This document shows, piece after piece, positions 1 through 4,964 of a DNA stretch of 6,725 nt. Numbering within the stretch: the first letter of the stretch is position 1; each line of letters begins with the position of its first letter. Under the pieces are notes generated by a model that worked only from the letters and a program-made list of their open reading frames with translations, searched no databases and was not told the DNA's origin. The translations under genes and the position numbers were made by a program. Source of the DNA: Candidatus Latescibacterota bacterium (GTDB lineage Bacteria > JAAXHH01 > JACQVL01); the NCBI GenBank assembly GCA_016209865.1, contig JACQVL010000004.1, positions 1 through 6,725 on the forward strand, written 5' to 3'.

Positions 1-384
1 CCGGATTTCCGCCTCGCCGGGACTGGGGGAATGCCGCAGCAGGTCGTGCGCCGCCAGCAGCATCCCCGGAGTGCAGTAGCCGCATTGCAGCCCGTGCTCG
101 TCCCAGAACGCCTCCTGGAGGGGGTGCAGGGGACCGTCGTCCGGGGCCAGTCCCTCGATCGTCCCGATCTCCCGCCCGTCGGCCTGGACCGCGAACATGG
201 TGCACGACTTGATGGGCCGGCCGTCGAGCATCACCGTGCAGGCCCCGCAGTCGCCCGTCCCGCACCCCTCTTTCGTCCCGGTGAGCTGGCAGTCATACCG
301 GATGGCGTCTAACAGACGCCGGCGCGGCTCCACCAGCAGGTCGTAGGATTGCCCGTTGATCTGCAACATGACTGGTTGCTTCAC
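1..384 (-). CDS. (2Fe-2S)-binding small subunit of a CO dehydrogenase/xanthine dehydrogenase family hydroxylase, 3' end outside window
   Basis: This is the iron-sulfur (small) subunit of a molybdenum hydroxylase; it passes electrons from the molybdopterin subunit to the FAD subunit in the cytoplasm. The 128 residues present show the N-terminal ferredoxin-like fold with the plant-type cluster motif GCGTGDCGACTVMLDG at about residues 41-56. Next comes QCGYCTPGM near residue 103, the first half of the second, helical [2Fe-2S] site. The partner C-x-C half is not present because the gene runs off the window at base 1; the family is usually about 150-170 residues. I chose the GTG at 384 because GAGGAGG (396-390) sits 5 bases upstream and the start is 12 bases after the stop of the FAD-subunit gene. 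ATG at 389 meets a stop after two codons. Gene order suggests the large Mo subunit follows. The family is certain; the substrate (CO, purine, aldehyde or other) is not. Confidence 0.93.
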   Translation of the reverse strand, partial: MKQPVMLQINGQSYDLLVEPRRRLLDAIRYDCQLTGTKEGCGTGDCGACTVMLDGRPIKSCTMFAVQADGREIGTIEGLAPDDGPLHPLQEAFWDEHGLQCGYCTPGMLLAAHDLLRHSPSPGEAEIR

Positions 385-389
385 CCCAT

Positions 390-396
390 CCTCCTC
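390..396 (-). promoter_or_regulatory. Ribosome binding site for the small [2Fe-2S] subunit
   Basis: GAGGAGG is a near-perfect Shine-Dalgarno sequence 5 bases before the GTG at 384. It lies immediately after the stop codon of the upstream FAD-subunit gene, so it fixes the non-ATG start and fits translation of both subunits from one message. Confidence 0.75.
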
Positions 397-1269
397 TCAT
401 TCGGTGCGCTGGGCGGCCATGGCTGCCTGGCGGAGCGCCTGCGGGACCAAGACCCCGACCATCATCGTCCGGTACGCGGCTGATCCCCGCTGGTCGGTAA
501 TCGGCTTAGCCGCCGCCTGGGCAGCCTTCGCGACGGCTTTCAGTGTCGCATCCTCTAACGGCTTGCCGCGAAGGAGCTGTTCGGCTTCGTGCGCCCGGAT
601 CACCGTCGGACCGACCGCGCCCAGGGCGATCCGGCAGTCTTGAACCAGGCCATCGTCCAGCGTGACCGATGCCGCCACGCCTACGATGGCGATATCCATC
701 GCCTTGCGCACCGCCAATTTGATGTAGTGGCTCCCGGTACGGGACGACGGCGGGGGCAGGTCGATGGAGGCCAGCAATTCATCCCTCTTCAGGGCGGTCT
801 TCCCCGGCCCCTGGAAGAGTTCGGTATACGGCACCCGGCGTTCGCCCGTCGTTCCGGCGATCACCGCCACCGCATCCAGCGCCATCAGGGGGGGGATGGT
901 GTCCGCGGCCGGGGACGCGTTGCAGGTATTCCCCCCGATCGTCGCCATGTTGCGGACCTGCACTCCGGCCAGCTCGAACGTGCTCGCGGCCAGGGCAGGG
1001 TAGTGGGCCCGGATGGCGGGCGCCAGCTCGACCTCCCGCATGGACGTCAACGCCCCCAGCTTCAACCCCTGAGCAGGATCGTAAGCGATCCCCTTGAGCG
1101 CCGCGATCCGGGTGAGATCGACGACGTAGTCGGGCTGAACCCTTCCGCTCTGCATGAAGATGAGCAGGTCGGTTCCCCCCGCTAACGGCCGTGCTCGGTC
1201 GCCGTACTCGCGCAACAGGCTCAGGGCTTCCGTGACGGTGGAGGGAGCGCAGTACTCAAACGGTCTCAC
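397..1269 (-). CDS. FAD-binding middle subunit of a CO dehydrogenase/xanthine dehydrogenase family hydroxylase
   Basis: This 290-residue protein is the flavoprotein (medium) subunit of a molybdenum hydroxylase and passes electrons from the iron-sulfur subunit to the acceptor. The N-terminal FAD_binding_5 domain has both flavin-contact motifs of the family: PLAGGTDLL at residues 28-36 and ATIGGNTCNASPAAD at 109-123, the latter preceded by QVRNM. The remainder fits the CO_deh_flav_C domain, with VRKAMDIAIVGVAAS and the late segment DQRGSAAYRTMM typical of the C-terminal domain. The length matches the family. The start is GTG at 1269, with AAAGGAG 9 bases upstream. It is followed at 12 bases by the [2Fe-2S] subunit gene, giving the M-S order of cox-type operons. 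Family assignment is secure. Nothing here separates a true CO dehydrogenase from relatives, because the active-site loop lies in the large subunit outside the window. Confidence 0.95.
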   Translation of the reverse strand: MRPFEYCAPSTVTEALSLLREYGDRARPLAGGTDLLIFMQSGRVQPDYVVDLTRIAALKGIAYDPAQGLKLGALTSMREVELAPAIRAHYPALAASTFELAGVQVRNMATIGGNTCNASPAADTIPPLMALDAVAVIAGTTGERRVPYTELFQGPGKTALKRDELLASIDLPPPSSRTGSHYIKLAVRKAMDIAIVGVAASVTLDDGLVQDCRIALGAVGPTVIRAHEAEQLLRGKPLEDATLKAVAKAAQAAAKPITDQRGSAAYRTMMVGVLVPQALRQAAMAAQRTE

Positions 1270-1278
1270 TCTGATGTT

Positions 1279-1285
1279 CTCCTTT
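1279..1285 (-). promoter_or_regulatory. Ribosome binding site for the FAD subunit
   Basis: AAAGGAG lies 9 bases upstream of the GTG at 1269. No ATG in this frame has a better site, so it supports the GTG start. Confidence 0.65.
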
Positions 1286-1298
1286 CTCTCCGACGAGA

Positions 1299-1327
1299 AA
1301 GATACAAACCCGGTTCAGGCCGATCAA
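1299..1327 (-). promoter_or_regulatory. Candidate sigma70-type promoter for the molybdenum hydroxylase operon
   Basis: On the minus strand TTGATC (1327-1322) and TATCTT (1304-1299) are separated by exactly 17 bases. Each box matches the consensus at 4 of 6 positions. Transcription would begin near 1292, giving a leader of roughly 20 bases that contains the ribosome binding site. It sits in the only gap in front of the FAD-subunit gene. This is inferred from spacing and sequence alone. Confidence 0.4.
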
Positions 1328-1341
1328 GAGATTTTCTACAG

Positions 1342-1394
1342 CCCCTCACCCCCCGTCCCCCTCGCCCACAAGGGGCGAGGGGGTGTCTAAGGGG
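1342..1394. repeat. GC-rich inverted repeat (REP-like hairpin)
   Basis: A perfect 11-bp stem, CCCCCTCGCCC (1357-1367) and GGGCGAGGGGG (1373-1383), encloses a 5-base loop. It is flanked by a second complementary pair, CCCCT (1342-1346) with AGGGG (1390-1394). The composition resembles dispersed REP-like palindromes seen between genes in many bacteria. It lies between the methyltransferase stop and the promoter of the next operon, so it could slow or end transcription. No T-tract follows on the minus strand, so I do not call it an intrinsic terminator. Confidence 0.7.
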
Positions 1395-1435
1395 AGAAGG
1401 AGGTCGCATCCTACCGCATCTCTTGCTCCTGTTTT

Positions 1436-1470
1436 CCCGAACCCCTAACCCCGAATCCCGAACCCCGAGT
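1436..1470. repeat. Heptanucleotide tandem array 1 (five CCCGAAC-like units)
   Basis: Five consecutive 7-base units fill this stretch exactly: CCCGAAC, CCCTAAC, CCCGAAT, CCCGAAC, CCCGAGT. On the minus strand, which is the sense strand of the flanking genes, it reads as five G-runs of 3-4 separated by 3-4 bases. It begins about 22 bases after the methyltransferase stop codon. I see no coding function. Confidence 0.85.
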
Positions 1471-1492
1471 CGGAGAGGGGCCGGGGGTGGGG

Positions 1493-2290
1493 CTACCCTT
1501 TCCTGGCCACGCAGATCAATTCGCCGGGGTATTTCGACCCATACGGACTCTTGTCATAATCCGCGTAGATCGCCTCCACCTGGAACCCTGATCGGACCAA
1601 GAGATGTTCCAGCTCGAACCGGAAGAGATACCGCATCTGAAACCGGTAGGCGAATCGCTCCTCGCGCCCGTCGGGATGCGTGACGTAGTAGATAAGTTCT
1701 TCCTCGTTCACCTGATTGAACAGGTCACGTGAGACGGTGCGATGCCGTCGAGTCACGCGGCGTCCATCCGGCATCGTGAACTCTGGGATGTCGTCTGATT
1801 CGACCAGATACCGGTCATCGATCAGCCGGGAGAGGTAGGGGTTGTACACATCGAAGACGAGCCGCCCGCCGTCGATCAGATGGCGATGTATACTCGCCAG
1901 ACAGGAGAGCTGGTCGTCCACCGTCATCACGTGCTGAAAGGGACGGAACGGGATCGTCGCCAGGCCGAACGCGCGCCCGACCTCGAATCGGCGCATATCT
2001 CCGGAGACCAGGTGCACACGGACCTGGACATCGTCGGGTTCAGAGGAGAGTTTCTCGCGGCACACGGCTAACATGGCCTCGGAGGCATCGAGTCCCACGA
2101 TTTCTTTCCCGGCGCGGGCGGTCGGGATGAGCACCCGTCCGGTGCCACAGCCCAGCTCTAAGACCGGACCGGGCGTGTGCTGGGCGATTTCCACGAAGAA
2201 GGCAACATCACGACGATCGCGGTAGGGCGCGAGATGATCGTAGAATATCGCCATCACCGCATAGTCGTCATTGCCAGTAGCCTGATTCAT
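1493..2290 (-). CDS. Class I SAM-dependent methyltransferase
   Basis: This 265-residue protein has the Rossmann fold of class I methyltransferases (Methyltransf_25-like), probably cytoplasmic. Numbered from the ATG at 2290, motif I is VLELGCGTG at 43-51, the acidic residue that holds the SAM ribose is D68 in IVGLDAS, and SGDM at 96-99 is the adenine-contact region. A strand-helix segment, HLIDGGRLVFDVYNP, follows as in motifs post-I to III. There is no DNA-methyltransferase motif IV such as NPPY or DPPY, so the substrate is probably a small molecule or another non-DNA target; it cannot be named. I chose the ATG at 2290 because AAAGG lies 8 bases upstream. An upstream TTG at 2317 would add nine residues but has no such site. 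The start lies 30 bases after the HNH nuclease gene, so the two are likely cotranscribed. Confidence 0.9.
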   Translation of the reverse strand: MNQATGNDDYAVMAIFYDHLAPYRDRRDVAFFVEIAQHTPGPVLELGCGTGRVLIPTARAGKEIVGLDASEAMLAVCREKLSSEPDDVQVRVHLVSGDMRRFEVGRAFGLATIPFRPFQHVMTVDDQLSCLASIHRHLIDGGRLVFDVYNPYLSRLIDDRYLVESDDIPEFTMPDGRRVTRRHRTVSRDLFNQVNEEELIYYVTHPDGREERFAYRFQMRYLFRFELEHLLVRSGFQVEAIYADYDKSPYGSKYPGELICVARKG

Positions 2291-2298
2291 CAAGATCG

Positions 2299-2303
2299 CC
2301 TTT
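2299..2303 (-). promoter_or_regulatory. Ribosome binding site choosing the methyltransferase start
   Basis: AAAGG is 8 bases before the ATG at 2290. It lies downstream of the alternative TTG at 2317, and so favours the shorter protein. Confidence 0.5.
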
Positions 2304-2320
2304 GCATGAATGAGCAAGAT

Positions 2321-2743
2321 TTAGAGAACTGGCGGATGGCGACTGAGTTTCGCTTCTTCTTCCCGGATCGCAAGAATCAGCGGCCGATTCATGTGGAGCA
2401 CGTCAATCGTGGCCCGGCCAGTCGGCGTTAACCCGACAAGCGTGAATCCTTGCCATCGAAAATGTACACTCCAGATATCTCGGCGGGGATGAAAGAGGGG
2501 AACTTCCTGACCAGTCTGAGGATCGATCCCGGTTTGGCGGGCGGCCTTCCGAAGAGAGCACGAGACGCAGGCCAGCGCTAAGTTTTCAACAACGGTCTTC
2601 CCGCCAGCGGATACCGGGAGAATATGGTCGATATGAAAAGTGGCTTCTTGGCCATGCTGTGACAGTTGACAGTATTCGCATCGTTCGCCTGCGCGTGAGA
2701 TGACAAGCTGTCGGCGAGACGACGGCAGCGTACGTGCGGTCAT
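2321..2743 (-). CDS. HNH endonuclease (standalone, 140 residues)
   Basis: This is a small stand-alone HNH nuclease, expected to cut DNA with a zinc-stabilised beta-beta-alpha metal fold. Zinc ligands are visible as C22-x2-C25 in RCEYC and C59-x2-C62 in CVSC. The catalytic core is HIDH at 37-40 with N54 in VVENLALAC. The position of the last histidine of the classical motif is serine (S63 in CVSCSLRK), so it is an HN-variant. The C-terminal half (LFHPRRDIWSVHFRW onward, then GRATIDVLHMN) extends beyond the nuclease core; I recall similar tails in other stand-alone HNH proteins. The ATG overlaps the stop of the preceding small gene as ATGA, and GAGAAGG lies only 3 bases before the start. Translation is therefore probably coupled. 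A methyltransferase follows 30 bases later. The biological role is unknown: toxin-like, defence or mobile origin are all possible. Confidence 0.9.
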   Translation of the reverse strand: MTARTLPSSRRQLVISRAGERCEYCQLSQHGQEATFHIDHILPVSAGGKTVVENLALACVSCSLRKAARQTGIDPQTGQEVPLFHPRRDIWSVHFRWQGFTLVGLTPTGRATIDVLHMNRPLILAIREEEAKLSRHPPVL

Positions 2744-2967
2744 GATCCTTCTCGAGCCAGGCGGTGCGCTCGTAACCGCAACAGAGAAAGAAATTCTGCT
2801 AAATTAACGAGCCCTTCGGCCTCCAGCCGCTCCGCCGGGGTGAGCGGTTCCCCTTGATCCTGCCGATCCAATAAACCCTGGAGCCGTTGATGGACCCCAG
2901 GCGGCAGTCGAAACTGCTCCAAGTCGGCTGGAATCTCGACTTCCACAAGAATATGTTGAGCCATCAT
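2740..2967 (-). CDS. Small conserved protein paired with HNH endonuclease
   Basis: This 75-residue protein has no assigned function. It starts MMAQHILVEVEIPADL, a beta-strand followed by a turn. It continues with FRLPPGVHQRLQGLLDRQDQG, then LTPAERLEAEGLVNLAEFLSLLRLRAHRLA, which reads as two or three amphipathic helices rich in Leu, Glu and Arg. I recall similar proteins of this length, with the LLDRQD and EAEGLV...LSLLRLRA patterns, beside HNH nucleases elsewhere; this is from memory and was not searched. The start at 2967 is set by GGAG (2977-2974) 6 bases upstream; the adjacent ATG at 2964 is also possible. An in-frame ATG at 2991 would add eight residues but has no ribosome site. The stop overlaps the HNH start by four bases. 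The arrangement resembles antitoxin-before-toxin operons, but that role is only inference. Confidence 0.8.
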   Translation of the reverse strand: MMAQHILVEVEIPADLEQFRLPPGVHQRLQGLLDRQDQGEPLTPAERLEAEGLVNLAEFLSLLRLRAHRLAREGS

Positions 2968-2973
2968 ACGATT

Positions 2974-2977
2974 CTCC
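2974..2977 (-). promoter_or_regulatory. Ribosome binding site deciding the start of the small HNH-paired protein
   Basis: GGAG is 6 bases before the ATG at 2967 and 9 before the ATG at 2964. It lies inside the reading frame of the longer version that would begin at 2991, which argues against that start. Confidence 0.6.
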
Positions 2978-3012
2978 GAAAGGATTATCATGAAAGAGTA
3001 TGATCAAGAATC

Positions 3013-3041
3013 AATATACCGTTCTTCGTCAAGATCCGCAA
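3013..3041 (-). promoter_or_regulatory. Candidate promoter for the small protein-HNH-methyltransferase operon
   Basis: On the minus strand TTGCGG (3041-3036) and TATATT (3018-3013) are 17 bases apart, in the AT-richest intergenic patch of the window. They lie 46 bases upstream of the ATG at 2967 and just past the stop of the solute-binding protein gene. This makes independent transcription of the three-gene block plausible. It rests on consensus matching only. Confidence 0.4.
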
Positions 3042-3050
3042 TATGAAAAC

Positions 3051-4889
3051 TCATCTGATCTGTGATTCAGAAGAGTTGTCTTCTCTATAATGAAGAGACA
3101 GCGGTTGCCGTGCTGGCTGCAGGGCGTGAATGATCTCATGCGTGCTCTGCCACCACGTCCAGGAGGAGATGTAAGGGTTTCGCGCGTCCGGCCAGTTCGT
3201 CCAGTAGGTGGTGTCGAACGGGATCAGCTTCTTCGCCTGAGCGACAGGGATGGCGGGCAACTCGTCTAACCAGATCGCCATCGCCTGGACGAACAGGTCG
3301 TCGATCCTGGGATCGCCTAAGGGCAACGTCCCGATCTGGTCGACGAGCTGGCTGTACCGCTCATTCTTCCAGCGCCAGCCGTTGTAGTTCGCCCGCTCGC
3401 CCACCGGCCTCACCCATCGCGCGTTGAACGTCTCCATCGACGCCCAGGGCTCACTCACCGACCCGCACGCCTGCCAACCTACCTGCGCCTCGAACTTGCC
3501 GAACGCCTGGTTCTCGTTCCACGTGCTCCCCGCCACGTTGTGCGTCGTCGCGTTGATCCCGACCGCCTGGAGCTGCTCGACCACGAATTGCGCGATGCGC
3601 TGGAGTTCGATGAACGCTTCGTGCGTCTGAATCTCCAGGGCGAGCGGCTTCCCGTTCTTCTGGTAGTATCCGTCCGGGCCTTTCGTGTACCCCTTCGACT
3701 CGATGATCTGTCGCGCCTTCGCCGGGTCGTGCTTCATCAGTGGGTACCTGGCGTAAAGCCCCTTCTCGTCGAGCAACCGCACAGGCCGGTTGAGCGGCGG
3801 ATAGCCGGGGAAGAAATGCTGAGCCGGGAGGGTGGTGCCCTCGTAGGCGATCTGCGCGACCTGCTCCCGGTCGATCGCGTAGCTGAGCGCCCATCGCATC
3901 GCCTTGTCGTTCCAGGGTGCGACTGTGTTGTTCACCTGGAACATCCGGGTGCACGGGTCGAGCACGGCGTACGGGAGGGAATCGTACCAGGCGATGACGT
4001 TCGGGTTACGCTCCTTGAGCGCCTGAAACGCGCCTAAGGTGATGTCCATCAGGCTGTCCAACTTGTGGTCGGCCATGAGCGCGGTGCGCGTCTCCTCCGG
4101 CCCGGCCCACGTCCAGATCAGTTTCTTCGGCCTGGGCAGTGACTTGAACCCGGCCTTCACCCCCCACCAGCCGTCATCGCGCCTGTAGGTGAACTCCGTC
4201 GGGCTGATCTTCACCAGTCTGTACGGCCCGGTAAAGACCGGCCATCCCTTCGCCGGGTCGTAATTCTTGAACGTCAGCGGGTCCTGGCCCTGCCAGATGT
4301 GCCTGGGAACGATCGTGACACTGCCCCAGATCTTGACCGAAAAATAGTCGAGTTGAAACCGCGGGTTGGGCTTGAGAAGGTCGAATTCGACCGTCAGATC
4401 GTCGATCTTCTTCACCGCCTTCACCCAGGTCTTCATCGCCGCCGAGTCGTTCAGGAGAGGGGCGTTATCCAGCAGCATCTGGATGGTGAACACGACGTCG
4501 TCCGCCATGAACGGCTGGCCGTCGCTCCAGGTGACGCCCTTCCGGAGGACGAGCGTCCAGACGTCTAATCGGTCGTTCGGACTCATCCGCTCGCCCAGCC
4601 ACGGCTCGATCATGCCGGTTCCGTAATTGAGGATGAAGAGCGGCTCGATCATCGTCTGATGAAACCCGTGGTCGCGCCGGCTGCCCGGGACGAACGGGTT
4701 CCACAACTCCGGCGCGGTAACACGCCCGCCGTCGATGTCGAAGATGACCGTCTCCCTGCGGGCGGTGTCGGCGGCCGGGGTGTTGGCGGCCCCGCCACAC
4801 GCGACGACGGCGATCATCAGGCTGATCAGGCTGGCAGAGAGGGTAAGGATTGGCAAGATGATGGATTCCCGCTTTCGCGGGAATGACAC
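3051..4889 (-). CDS. ABC transporter substrate-binding lipoprotein, family 5 (SBP_bac_5)
   Basis: This 612-residue extracytoplasmic binding protein belongs to the peptide/nickel/oligosaccharide class that delivers ligand to an ABC permease. From the GTG at 4889 the N-terminus is [18 protein letters not shown] and so on: a basic n-region, a hydrophobic core, and lipobox VVAC with the lipidated cysteine at residue 31. The family signature [20 protein letters not shown] is at about 115-134, and FTGPYRLVK with DDGWWG near 219-240. [14 protein letters not shown] and a hydrophobic, tryptophan-rich C-terminus follow. The start is uncertain. GTG at 4913 adds eight residues within a tandem repeat and lacks a ribosome site, whereas GTG at 4889 has a weak GAGAG 7 bases upstream. 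TTG at 4856 would remove the basic residues. No permease or ATPase gene lies on either side, so it is an orphan here and its ligand is unknown. Confidence 0.92.
   Translation of the reverse strand: MSFPRKRESIILPILTLSASLISLMIAVVACGGAANTPAADTARRETVIFDIDGGRVTAPELWNPFVPGSRRDHGFHQTMIEPLFILNYGTGMIEPWLGERMSPNDRLDVWTLVLRKGVTWSDGQPFMADDVVFTIQMLLDNAPLLNDSAAMKTWVKAVKKIDDLTVEFDLLKPNPRFQLDYFSVKIWGSVTIVPRHIWQGQDPLTFKNYDPAKGWPVFTGPYRLVKISPTEFTYRRDDGWWGVKAGFKSLPRPKKLIWTWAGPEETRTALMADHKLDSLMDITLGAFQALKERNPNVIAWYDSLPYAVLDPCTRMFQVNNTVAPWNDKAMRWALSYAIDREQVAQIAYEGTTLPAQHFFPGYPPLNRPVRLLDEKGLYARYPLMKHDPAKARQIIESKGYTKGPDGYYQKNGKPLALEIQTHEAFIELQRIAQFVVEQLQAVGINATTHNVAGSTWNENQAFGKFEAQVGWQACGSVSEPWASMETFNARWVRPVGERANYNGWRWKNERYSQLVDQIGTLPLGDPRIDDLFVQAMAIWLDELPAIPVAQAKKLIPFDTTYWTNWPDARNPYISSWTWWQSTHEIIHALQPARQPLSLHYREDNSSESQIR
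4865..4884. repeat. Dispersed palindromic repeat inside the signal-peptide coding region
   Basis: A perfect 8-bp inverted repeat, ATTCCCGC (4865-4872) and GCGGGAAT (4877-4884), has loop TTTC. With its flanks it matches a palindrome I know to be dispersed between genes of many bacteria, often mistranslated as FPRKRES. Here that peptide forms the basic n-region of the lipoprotein signal. Confidence 0.8.
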
Positions 4890-4899
4890 CGGATTTCTC

Positions 4900-4927
4900 T
4901 CGTCACTCGTCACTCGTCACCCGTCAC
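4900..4927. repeat. Heptanucleotide tandem array 2 (four TCGTCAC units)
   Basis: Three perfect TCGTCAC units and one CCGTCAC fill 28 bases between the secreted-protein gene and the solute-binding protein gene. On the minus strand each unit begins GTG, giving several spurious start codons in shifting frames. Most of these frames soon meet a TGA created by the repeat. Confidence 0.9.
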
Positions 4928-4936
4928 TGATTGTAC

Positions 4937-4964
4937 CGACCACCGATCACCGACCACCGGCTAC
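4937..4964. repeat. Heptanucleotide tandem array 3 (four CGACCAC-like units)
   Basis: The units are CGACCAC, CGATCAC, CGACCAC and CGGCTAC. The last unit contains the stop codon (4961-4963) of the secreted-protein gene, so the array abuts or overlaps the end of that coding sequence. It is separated from array 2 by nine bases. Confidence 0.8.

Noticed and set aside
589-1185. 198-residue plus-strand reading frame
   Set aside because: It lies opposite the well-supported FAD-subunit gene and its Arg/Gly/Asp-rich translation has no recognisable domain; it is an antisense shadow in GC-rich DNA.
1465-1492. Intrinsic terminator directly after the methyltransferase
   Set aside because: Only a short imperfect stem can form around the CCGAGTCGG segment and no T-tract follows.
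1493-2743. HNH nuclease plus methyltransferase as a restriction-modification system
   Set aside because: The methyltransferase lacks a DNA-methyltransferase motif IV (no NPPY, DPPY or PCQ) and looks like a general small-molecule type; adjacency alone is not enough.
2962-2989. Imperfect palindrome at the start of the small HNH-paired gene as an operator
   Set aside because: Only the CAT/ATG ends and a few inner bases match; the symmetry is too poor to call an operator.
2804-3007. 67-residue minus-strand frame overlapping the small HNH-paired gene
   Set aside because: Its Gly/Ser/Arg-rich translation is an out-of-frame reading of the 75-residue protein, which has the ribosome site and the ATGA overlap.
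3540-4037. 165-residue plus-strand frame and the overlapping 167-residue minus-strand frame at 3451-3954
   Set aside because: Both overlap the solute-binding protein gene, whose protein has clear family motifs; neither shadow shows a domain.
4930-4935. TACAAT on the minus strand as a -10 box for the solute-binding protein gene
   Set aside because: The sequence 17 bases upstream is GGTGGT, with no resemblance to a -35 box, and it lies within repeat DNA.
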